Positions 14,112-18,549 of a DNA stretch of 18,549 nucleotides are shown here, piece after piece (the stretch's first letter is position 1; the number at the start of each line of letters is the position of its first letter). The position numbers and the translations under genes were made by a program. The notes under the pieces are model-generated. The model did no database searches, had not been told where the DNA came from, and saw only the letters and a program-made list of their open reading frames with translations. Source of the stretch: an uncultured Synergistales bacterium (GTDB taxonomy: Bacteria; Synergistota; Synergistia; Synergistales; Aminobacteriaceae); the NCBI GenBank assembly GCA_905236605.1, contig CAJORD010000242.1, forward strand, positions 1 to 18,549, in the 5' to 3' direction.

Positions 14112-14140
14112 AAAAAAAATCAAGGAGTTAGGAGCCTTGA
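14112..14140 (-). terminator. Terminator-like hairpin before the primase-helicase gene
   Basis: On the minus strand TCAAGG and CCTTGA (14120-14125 with 14135-14140) form a stem with a nine-base loop, then eight T residues. It lies inside the early operon, between the 77-residue gene and the primase-helicase. The loop contains CTCCT, complementary to the AAGGAGG of the next gene. Confidence 0.7.
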
Positions 14141-14145
14141 ATTTT

Positions 14146-14379
14146 TTATTTGCTTACGCTTTTGTGCGGGACAAAGTTTATGTATACAAAACGGTCTTTC
14201 GAGTCATGCGGAATTCCCTGTGGATTAAATGTAAGTGGAAATTCATACGAAAAATTTTGGTTATCTTCTTCGTCTCGAAGCGCGCGCCCGCAATGAATCC
14301 AGTTTGTTTTTTCGTTGCCACTTGCGTCCGTGTATTTTCCACATGCTACAATCGCGTCATGCGTCCATTTTTTCGCCAT
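14146..14379 (-). CDS. Small hypothetical early protein (77 residues)
   Basis: Begins MAKKWTHDAIVACGKYTDAS. The pattern (strand, KYTDASGNEKTNWIHCG strand-turn-strand, acidic RDEEDN, then FPLTFNPQG and RFVYINFVP) suggests a small beta barrel similar in shape to short OB-like proteins found on phages and plasmids, but I cannot name a family. It starts three bases after the membrane-protein gene ends and precedes the terminator-like hairpin before the primase gene. A replication accessory role is a guess from position. Confidence 0.65.
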   Translation of the reverse strand: MAKKWTHDAIVACGKYTDASGNEKTNWIHCGRALRDEEDNQNFSYEFPLTFNPQGIPHDSKDRFVYINFVPHKSVSK

Positions 14380-14381
14380 GG

Positions 14382-14570
14382 TTAATTCGTCCCTTCGTTG
14401 CTTAAAATAGCTTCGTCACTGTGCTTCTCTTTAATAAGTAAGTCAATGACGTCTTGTAAAATTTCATGCGCTTCTTCGTACTGGTCAACTGCACGCCAGA
14501 AGAAAAATGCAGACATAAAGCACAGTGCGCTGCTGAGTCCTAAGACTGTAAACAACAATTTGTTAAACAT
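14382..14570 (-). CDS. Small membrane protein of the early operon
   Basis: A 62-residue protein starting at ATG 14570, chosen because AAGGAGG lies six bases upstream; the frame runs further to 14648 but overlaps the preceding gene without a site. One membrane helix covers about residues 5-27 (LLFTVLGLSSALCFMSAFFFW), followed by a helical charged tail (DQYEEAHEILQDVIDLLIKEKH). Topology with the N-terminus outside or inside cannot be decided. Function unknown. Confidence 0.65.
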   Translation of the reverse strand: MFNKLLFTVLGLSSALCFMSAFFFWRAVDQYEEAHEILQDVIDLLIKEKHSDEAILSNEGTN

Positions 14571-14580
14571 TTTTGCCTCC

Positions 14581-14850
14581 TTAACACAAACTAGTGCCGC
14601 AATTTTTGCAACGCCAGCAACTTTCCCAACGCTCCATTTCTTTACCACATTGTGGACATTTTGGTGCTCCCAAATTCCCGCGTGATTTTAAGAAACTGGA
14701 ATTTTCTTTAGCTACGATAAGTTCAGGACTAACTTTTTCTGCTTCAGCTTCAAGAATAATTTCGCGCACAGTTGTTTGTTTTTTAATTTTTTCGCGCGCG
14801 GCCATTTTTTCTTGAGTGAGTTTAACACGGTCAATCGGTGTTGCTTTCAT
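14581..14850 (-). CDS. Zinc-ribbon protein (89 residues)
   Basis: The N-terminal two thirds are helical and charged (KLTQEKMAAREKIKKQTTVREIILEAEAEK). The C-terminus is a zinc ribbon with C65xxC68 and C81xxC84, plus Cys78 and the last residue Cys89. The gene starts with an ATGA overlap on the gene before it, so translation is coupled. It may bind nucleic acid or bridge to another protein; no family is recognised. Confidence 0.65.
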   Translation of the reverse strand: MKATPIDRVKLTQEKMAAREKIKKQTTVREIILEAEAEKVSPELIVAKENSSFLKSRGNLGAPKCPQCGKEMERWESCWRCKNCGTSLC

Positions 14851-15110
14851 GATTTCTTGAATAACTCCTTGATTTCATTTTTCCAGTCTTTATCTGTAAA
14901 AGGCTGTAAAATTATTGTACCGTTTTCATCGCGCTGTGCTTGCTCATTGAGCTTTGCGCCTGTCATTACGGCCGCGGCGTCAAGAAGACTGCCAGAAAGT
15001 CCATCGCTCCATCGGATAGCAGCGCGCTCCTTAATCTCATAAAATAAATCCTTGTCGTTTAGTGCTTTTTTAAGCAGTCTTAAAGCTGCTTTACGTTCAG
15101 ATTGTTTCAT
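14847..15110 (-). CDS. Hypothetical early protein (87 residues)
   Basis: A charged, mainly helical protein beginning MKQSERKAALRLLKKALNDK, with a middle stretch GLSGSLLDAAAVMTGAKLNEQAQR and a lysine-rich end. Its start overlaps the stop of the Lar-like gene by one base (TAATG) and its stop overlaps the next start (ATGA), so the three genes form a coupled set. No family recognised. Confidence 0.6.
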   Translation of the reverse strand: MKQSERKAALRLLKKALNDKDLFYEIKERAAIRWSDGLSGSLLDAAAVMTGAKLNEQAQRDENGTIILQPFTDKDWKNEIKELFKKS

Positions 15111-15406
15111 TATTCTGCATTCACTTTATTAATTGCTTCCACGAAACACTTAAAAATCTTTTCCCAGTTAATGCTTTTGCCTGCTTTAAGCGGCGTTCGC
15201 ATGTTCCATTTTTGAACAACTCTTTTTAACGCCTTTTCTTTTGCACCCTGGAAAAAAGCCACTTTTGTTCGTGAACCGCAGACAGAACATACTACTGTAT
15301 AACCGCTATGCGCTAATGTCCGAATTTCAGGGAGCCCGCCACAAAAAGGACAAGGCGCGCACTCTAATTTCCTTGCTCTTTTTATACAATCATTTTTTGT
15401 AGACAT
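15110..15406 (-). CDS. Lar-like restriction alleviation protein
   Basis: A 98-residue protein starting at ATG 15406 (GGAGGAG upstream); the longer frame to 15544 overlaps the gene before it. It carries the Lar family core: APCPFCGG (Cys19, Cys22), a strand to VVCSVCGSRTK (Cys40, Cys43) and the closing QKWNMRT (Trp67, Asn68, Arg70), close to the usual 'CPFCGg....CxxCgar......a...WN.R'. The family includes Rac prophage Lar, which lowers the effect of type I restriction by raising methylation. A C-terminal helix of about 27 residues extends past the core. Likely a zinc-binding anti-restriction protein, though many members of the family are untested. Confidence 0.75.
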   Translation of the reverse strand: MSTKNDCIKRARKLECAPCPFCGGLPEIRTLAHSGYTVVCSVCGSRTKVAFFQGAKEKALKRVVQKWNMRTPLKAGKSINWEKIFKCFVEAINKVNAE

Positions 15407-15410
15407 AAAA

Positions 15411-15824
15411 CTAACTCCTCCTTTTTTTATGCCATGCCGCTGTATGTTGATACTTTTTCTTGGGTTTGTCATCATTCTTTTCTTTGAACAACCTCGAATG
15501 TGTAAAAAAGACATGGTTAATAAAAGTATTTGTTTTTTTATCATAACGTCCTAGATATGAGAAAAAAAGTTGAGCGGGCGATAAAGAAACAGAGTACCCG
15601 CCTTGTAACGCGACAAAATGAAAAAGCTTGCTGTTTTCATGAATACCACGAAACTCAAAAATTGCCGGATTATAACCAACTCCATCGACTTTAGATTTTA
15701 TTGTAAATGTTGCATTTATTCCATCTAATATCCGGTCTTGATGGGCCCCGATGCGTAAAACATAAAGTTCGTGTTCTTGAAATACAGCTTTGCATTCTAT
15801 GAAAACTCTTTCAGATGTAAGAAT
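15411..15824 (-). CDS. Hypothetical protein with an ATT start codon
   Basis: An open frame of 137 codons that exactly fills the gap between the stop at 15827 and the Lar-like start at 15406. There is no ATG, GTG or TTG near its 5' end, but ATT 15824 lies seven bases after GGAGG, and an in-frame stop lies a little further up. The protein reads (M)LTSERVFIECKAVFQEHELY, has a beta-rich middle (ATFTIKSKVDGVGYNPAIFEFRG) and a basic tail (PKKKYQHTAAWHKKRRS). The last bases include the ribosome binding site of the next gene. Family unknown. ATT starts are known from infC and a few others, and they usually mean low, regulated translation. Confidence 0.65.
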   Translation of the reverse strand: MLTSERVFIECKAVFQEHELYVLRIGAHQDRILDGINATFTIKSKVDGVGYNPAIFEFRGIHENSKLFHFVALQGGYSVSLSPAQLFFSYLGRYDKKTNTFINHVFFTHSRLFKEKNDDKPKKKYQHTAAWHKKRRS

Positions 15825-15826
15825 TT

Positions 15827-16102
15827 TTAGTCCTCCGTTGAAAGTTGTTTAAATCTTGTGAGTGTGTTACTTATGTCACAAAAATCTAAGTATGTTTTTT
15901 GTAGCAAAGTTTTCCGCTTTGTTACCAATGCTTCACGTTTTTTTTGCTCAGTTGCATTAAAGCCTGTCATCCAAAACGAGTTAATGTTTTCAAGAAGCCA
16001 TATCTCCAAAAGAAAACAAAATGGTGCCGGAATTGTGAAACTTATCCCAGGTTTCATACTTTTCATAAGTTCCTTAATGTCATTAATCTCTTTTTCTTGC
16101 AT
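15827..16102 (-). CDS. Hypothetical early protein (91 residues)
   Basis: Starts at ATG 16102 (GGAG nine bases upstream); an in-frame GTG at 16126 lies inside the preceding gene and has no site. It begins MQEKEINDIKELMKSMKPGI, has a hydrophobic aromatic middle (TIPAPFCFLLEIWLLENINSFWMTGFNA) and a basic helix after it. The hydrophobic part could touch the membrane or be a buried core. The last codons provide the GGAGG for the ATT-start gene. No family recognised. Confidence 0.6.
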   Translation of the reverse strand: MQEKEINDIKELMKSMKPGISFTIPAPFCFLLEIWLLENINSFWMTGFNATEQKKREALVTKRKTLLQKTYLDFCDISNTLTRFKQLSTED

Positions 16103-16106
16103 AAGA

Positions 16107-16415
16107 TCATTCTCCATTTTCTGCACTTGTTGTATCAGGATCCGAAGTTGTAGTTGTATCAGAGCTGCTATCGGTCTGTTGCGAGTTTTCGCTGTCGGTG
16201 CCTGTGTTTGAGCTTACAGAATCGTCCTCGAAAATTTGTGCTATACCTTCGCCAATTTTTTTGTCAAACTGGTCAAGGAGCAACGATGCTGCGACAACGA
16301 TTGCCCAAGCTTCAGGCAATGATCTTTTTTTACCGTTAATAGTGTTGCGAAGACGTTCGGAGCCATCTAAACAGTTGACGTAAAATTTTGTGAGTTCATT
16401 TTTTTTGTTTGCCAA
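16107..16415 (-). CDS. Hypothetical early protein with Ser/Thr/Asp-rich tail
   Basis: A 102-residue protein starting at TTG 16415 with AGGAGG seven bases upstream (MANKKNELTKFYVNCLDGSE). The first 65 residues form a helical domain (SLPEAWAIVVAASLLLDQFDKKIGEGIAQIF). Residues 66-102 are almost entirely Ser, Thr, Asp, Glu and Asn, an acidic disordered tail that may be a DNA mimic or a flexible linker, though that is a guess. It starts three bases after the previous gene ends. Confidence 0.62.
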   Translation of the reverse strand: MANKKNELTKFYVNCLDGSERLRNTINGKKRSLPEAWAIVVAASLLLDQFDKKIGEGIAQIFEDDSVSSNTGTDSENSQQTDSSSDTTTTSDPDTTSAENGE

Positions 16416-16417
16416 TT

Positions 16418-16579
16418 TTAAGCCTCCTGACTGTATGAATCACATGAAAAATCTTTTTTGACCGTGACTGCATGAGAGCTAGAAAAATTGCCTCTATCAG
16501 CTTCAATCACGGCGAATAATTTTGCGCGTAAAATTGCCTTATTGTTGCGAATGTGGAATAAGGCTCTAATCAATCCCAT
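16418..16579 (-). CDS. First gene of the early operon, hypothetical (53 residues)
   Basis: Starts at ATG 16579 (AAAGGAG about eleven bases upstream), MGLIRALFHIRNNKAILRAK. Short and basic at the N-terminus. The upstream frame to 16627 lacks a site. The stop lies in the ribosome binding site of the next gene. The family is unknown. It is the closest phage gene to the host flank. Confidence 0.5.
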   Translation of the reverse strand: MGLIRALFHIRNNKAILRAKLFAVIEADRGNFSSSHAVTVKKDFSCDSYSQEA

Positions 16580-16661
16580 TTTTGAAAAAACTCCTTTTGT
16601 GAAAAAAAGCAGAAAATCAGGAACCAATTTTTATTTTTAATTTTTATTTTTGGGGGAAAAA

Positions 16662-16696
16662 TTGTAATTTGTAAATTGCAATTTGTAATTTGTAAA
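16662..16696. repeat. Five tandem heptamers TTGYAAW (iteron-like)
   Basis: Plus-strand units TTGTAAT, TTGTAAA, TTGCAAT, TTGTAAT, TTGTAAA start at 16662, 16669, 16676, 16683 and 16690 with no gaps. The outer pairs repeat every 21 bases, two helical turns. An A/T-rich run of ATTTTT units lies directly to the left, giving an iteron plus unwinding-element layout. It could equally be an operator array for the early operon. Confidence 0.7.
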
Positions 16697-16701
16697 AAGA
16701 A

Positions 16702-16717
16702 AATCACGCTTGCGATT
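16702..16717. promoter_or_regulatory. Imperfect palindrome AATCAC-GCTT-GCGATT
   Basis: Six-base arms with one mismatch, five bases from the heptamer array. It overlaps the predicted -10 and start of the candidate early promoter, so it may be an operator. The half site matches the perfect palindrome at 10621. Confidence 0.45.
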
Positions 16718-16742
16718 ATTTTAAAATTTTTCAGTCACTCAA
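16715..16742 (-). promoter_or_regulatory. Candidate early promoter
   Basis: Minus-strand TTGAGT (16742-16737), 16-base spacer, AATAAT (16720-16715). Start would be near 16708, upstream of the heptamers. The match is moderate in an A/T-rich region. Confidence 0.3.
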
Positions 16743-17001
16743 AAAAATATCATCTCCGTATAGTATCCTTTTTTTTATCGGCTCCGATGTATTTATCTCT
16801 TTTGATTTTCTTTATAGAAAAATCTCATTCCCTTTCATACAATGGTTCTGCCGATTTAGGATTTTGTCAATATGCTTATTTAGCCTCCTGCACGCCTCGA
16901 CGGGGGGAAAGAATTTTTGCATATTTGGGGGGGACTTTTGATAGAAAGGTATTATTGGGAAATAGCATGAGAGTTAGGAAAAATTGAAATTTGTTTTTAG
17001 T

Positions 17002-18357
17002 TTAACTAAGAGACATGACCTTACTTGCAACCATAAAATACATCGTTAAACTGCCGGCATCTACAATCGTTGTAACTATCGGCGCAGCCATTAATGCGGG
17101 ATCAAATCCAACTGCTTTGGCTAAAAGTGGTAACATTCCTCCTATCGTTTGTGCAAATATTACAGTTGCAAATAAACTTATTCCAACCGTAAGAGAAAGA
17201 AGTAAATCTCCACTCATTGCATACTTGTAAATAAAATTTACAATAGCTAATCCACCGCCAACCATTAAACTAACTCGGACTTCTTTAGATAAAACTTTGA
17301 GCGCATCAAAAATTTTTAATTCGCCAACTGCTATTCCACGAATTACAAGTGTAGATGACTGTGAGCCAGCGTTTCCGCCCGTATCCATCAACATTGGAAT
17401 AGCTGCAATTAGCGCAGGCAATGCCGCAAAAACTGACTGATAATGCGTGATTATCTGTCCAGACAACGTCGCAGAAATCATCAATACCATTAGCCAAATT
17501 ATTCGCTTCTTTGCAAGCTCTACAACTCCCATAGATAAATAAGGCTCATCGATTGGCAAAATAGCAGCCATCTTGTGAAAGTCTTCCGTGCTTTCCTCTT
17601 CCAAAACTTCCATGGCGTCATCGACTGTTACAATTCCAACTAAGTGATTTTGAGAATCAACAACAGGTATCGCCATAAAATCGTATTTTTGGAAAAGCTC
17701 TGTTACTTTCTCGCGGTCGTCATTTGTGTTTACGCTGATTAAATTTGTGTCCGTCATAATGTCCGCGATCTTGTCCGAGTATTGCGACAATAACATCGTT
17801 CTGACGGTTACAACTCCAATTAAAACTCCCTTGGGGTCAGTTACGTAACATGTATAAAGAGTTTCTTTGTCCGTCCCGACTTCGCGAATATGTTTGAAAG
17901 ATTGTTCGACGTTCATATCTGGACGCAAAGAAATATATTCCGTCGTCATGATACTTCCGGCGGAGTCCTCTTGATATTGAAGAAGCTGATTTATTCCGCG
18001 ACGCGTTTCGGGACTTGCACTTTCAAGAATACGTTTGACAACGTCGGCCGGAAGTTCTTCGACAAGGTCGGCGGCGTCGTCAAGGAAAAGTTCATCAACG
18101 ATTCCGCCAAGTTCGGGGGCCGTCAACTTCGACACGAGAGCTTCTTTAGTTTCTGGTATCAAATGCGCGAAAACCTCAGCAGCCATGTCGCGCCCCAACA
18201 TTCTAAATAAAATCACGCTTTGCTCCGGCTCAAGCCCTTCAAGAATGTCGGCAAGGTCAGCGTCGTTCATGTCTTCGGTAAGCGCGCGAAGCTCACGGAC
18301 ATTTTTGGTTTCGATCAATGATTTTATTTCATCTTTGATTTCTTCCAAATCCCTCAT
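17002..18357 (-). CDS. mgtE: Magnesium transporter MgtE
   Basis: A 451-residue protein, normal length for the family. Residues 1-130 form the MgtE N domain (helical, acidic, with DDAADLVEELP), residues 138-256 a CBS pair that senses cytoplasmic Mg2+ (GVLIGVVTVRTML and LVGIVTVDDAME), and residues 285-451 the membrane domain with about five helices. The pore signature PMLMDTGGNAGSQ lies at 321-333, and Asp433 in TTIVDAGSL fits the Mg2+-binding acid of the last helices. GGAGG stands eight bases before the ATG. It is host chromosome rather than phage: unrelated function, own leader, and no M-box riboswitch in the 120 bases before it. Confidence 0.96.
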   Translation of the reverse strand: MRDLEEIKDEIKSLIETKNVRELRALTEDMNDADLADILEGLEPEQSVILFRMLGRDMAAEVFAHLIPETKEALVSKLTAPELGGIVDELFLDDAADLVEELPADVVKRILESASPETRRGINQLLQYQEDSAGSIMTTEYISLRPDMNVEQSFKHIREVGTDKETLYTCYVTDPKGVLIGVVTVRTMLLSQYSDKIADIMTDTNLISVNTNDDREKVTELFQKYDFMAIPVVDSQNHLVGIVTVDDAMEVLEEESTEDFHKMAAILPIDEPYLSMGVVELAKKRIIWLMVLMISATLSGQIITHYQSVFAALPALIAAIPMLMDTGGNAGSQSSTLVIRGIAVGELKIFDALKVLSKEVRVSLMVGGGLAIVNFIYKYAMSGDLLLSLTVGISLFATVIFAQTIGGMLPLLAKAVGFDPALMAAPIVTTIVDAGSLTMYFMVASKVMSLS

Positions 18358-18437
18358 AAAAATTCCTCCCTCGTTATTAAATGCGAAAATTTTAACACGC
18401 TAATCGTGAATAAAAAATTAAAATTTTTATAAAACGC
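18358..18437. promoter_or_regulatory. Divergent mgtE / tRNA-Val intergenic region
   Basis: On the minus side, the mgtE leader has a GGGAGG ribosome binding site and a TAAAAT -10-like box near 18395, beside a small CACG/CGTG inverted repeat. No clear -35 element for mgtE is seen. Confidence 0.35.
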
Positions 18438-18465
18438 TTGACAAAAAAAAACAAAAGTATATAAT
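18438..18465 (+). promoter_or_regulatory. Promoter of the tRNA-Val gene
   Basis: Consensus TTGACA (18438-18443), 16-base spacer, TATAAT (18460-18465). The predicted start near 18472 is ten bases before the tRNA. Confidence 0.9.
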
Positions 18466-18481
18466 TCCCTTTGTGCTTGCG

Positions 18482-18549
18482 GGGCGGATAGTTCAGCGGT
18501 AGAACACCTGCTTTACACGCAGGGGGTCGTAGGTTCGAACCCTGCTTCG
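18482..18549 (+). tRNA. tRNA-Val(UAC), 3' end outside the window
   Basis: The cloverleaf can be drawn: acceptor GGGCGGA, D-stem GTTC/GAAC, anticodon stem CCTGC/GCAGG with loop TTTACAC (anticodon TAC), five-base variable loop, T-stem GTAGG/CCTGC with TTCGAAC. The first four bases of the 3' acceptor strand (TTCG) pair with the 5' side, allowing one G-T pair. The final bases lie past the right edge. Confidence 0.95.

Larger units (their letters stand above)
16580..17001. other. Prophage-host junction region, no convincing gene
   Basis: A 422-base stretch between the first early gene and mgtE. It holds an A/T-rich tract (16627-16655), heptamer repeats (16662-16696), a palindrome (16702-16717), a small ATCGG/CCGAT hairpin near 16788 and G6 and G7 runs near 16904 and 16926. 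An open plus-strand frame at 16676-16987 has no ribosome binding site. The phage attachment junction is expected somewhere here, but no duplicate is visible in the window to define it. Confidence 0.5.

Noticed and set aside
16842..16870. Consensus TTGACA on the minus strand at 16865-16870
   Set aside because: No -10 box at 16-18 bases; the nearest candidate is 22 bases away.
16676..16987. Plus-strand open frame of 103 codons beside mgtE
   Set aside because: No ribosome binding site, starts inside the heptamer repeats, odd composition and no family resemblance.
18358..18480. M-box magnesium riboswitch before mgtE
   Set aside because: The leader is only about 120 bases, A/T-rich and lacks M-box elements.
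18482..18549. tRNA-Val as the phage attachment site
   Set aside because: It is separated from the phage genes by the intact host gene mgtE and its 3' end points away from the phage.

Overview
The window is the right-hand part of a tailed (siphovirus-type, HK97-like head) prophage next to a short piece of host chromosome. Everything from 1 to about 16.6 kb reads leftward (minus strand) apart from one small plus-strand gene near 11.6 kb. The host flank holds mgtE (minus strand) and the first part of a tRNA-Val(UAC) gene with its own consensus promoter (plus strand). Strong AAGGAGG-type ribosome binding sites, frequent TTG starts, A/T-rich intergenic DNA and the style of the MgtE protein suggest a Bacillota host, possibly Negativicutes. 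The genus cannot be named from the sequence.

Region by region, in the direction of phage transcription (right to left). (1) 18482-17002: tRNA-Val and mgtE. (2) 17001-16580: no convincing gene. It holds the presumed prophage edge, five tandem TTGYAAW heptamers, a palindrome and an A/T-rich tract. (3) 16579-14146: a tightly packed early operon of small genes, including a Lar-like anti-restriction protein, a zinc-ribbon protein, a small membrane protein and one gene that seems to start at ATT and so escapes ordinary gene finding. (4) 14084-11970: a fused TOPRIM primase and RepA-type helicase with a terminator-like hairpin just before it and a terminator after it. (5) 11874-11482: a plus-strand small membrane protein in a segment rich in nested inverted repeats, bounded by two leftward terminators. 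(6) 11359-10376: a helix-turn-helix candidate late regulator, then a control region with direct repeats, a perfect palindrome, extended -10 promoters and hairpins. (7) 10351-1: the late operon: short tyrosine recombinase, HNH endonuclease, TerS, TerL, portal, prohead protease, major capsid protein, head-tail connectors, tail terminator, tail tube, gpG/gpGT-like tail chaperones with a predicted -1 frameshift, and the start of the tape-measure gene, which runs off the left edge.

The gene order fits a complete morphogenesis module. Early genes drive replication and protect the phage DNA; the candidate regulator would turn on the late operon; HNH, TerS and TerL cut and package DNA into the HK97-type head; the connectors and tail proteins follow. 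No lysogeny integrase with an arm-binding domain, no CI-like repressor and no lysis genes are in the window, so these must lie to the left or are absent.

The least ordinary observations are: a similar regulatory layout (TTGTAAT direct repeats beside an AATCAC-type palindrome) at the head of both the early and late operons; the ATT-start gene; a 20-residue hydrophobic mini-gene that seems to feed translation of the gp10-like gene; the tail-chaperone frameshift; and the structured plus-strand membrane-protein locus.
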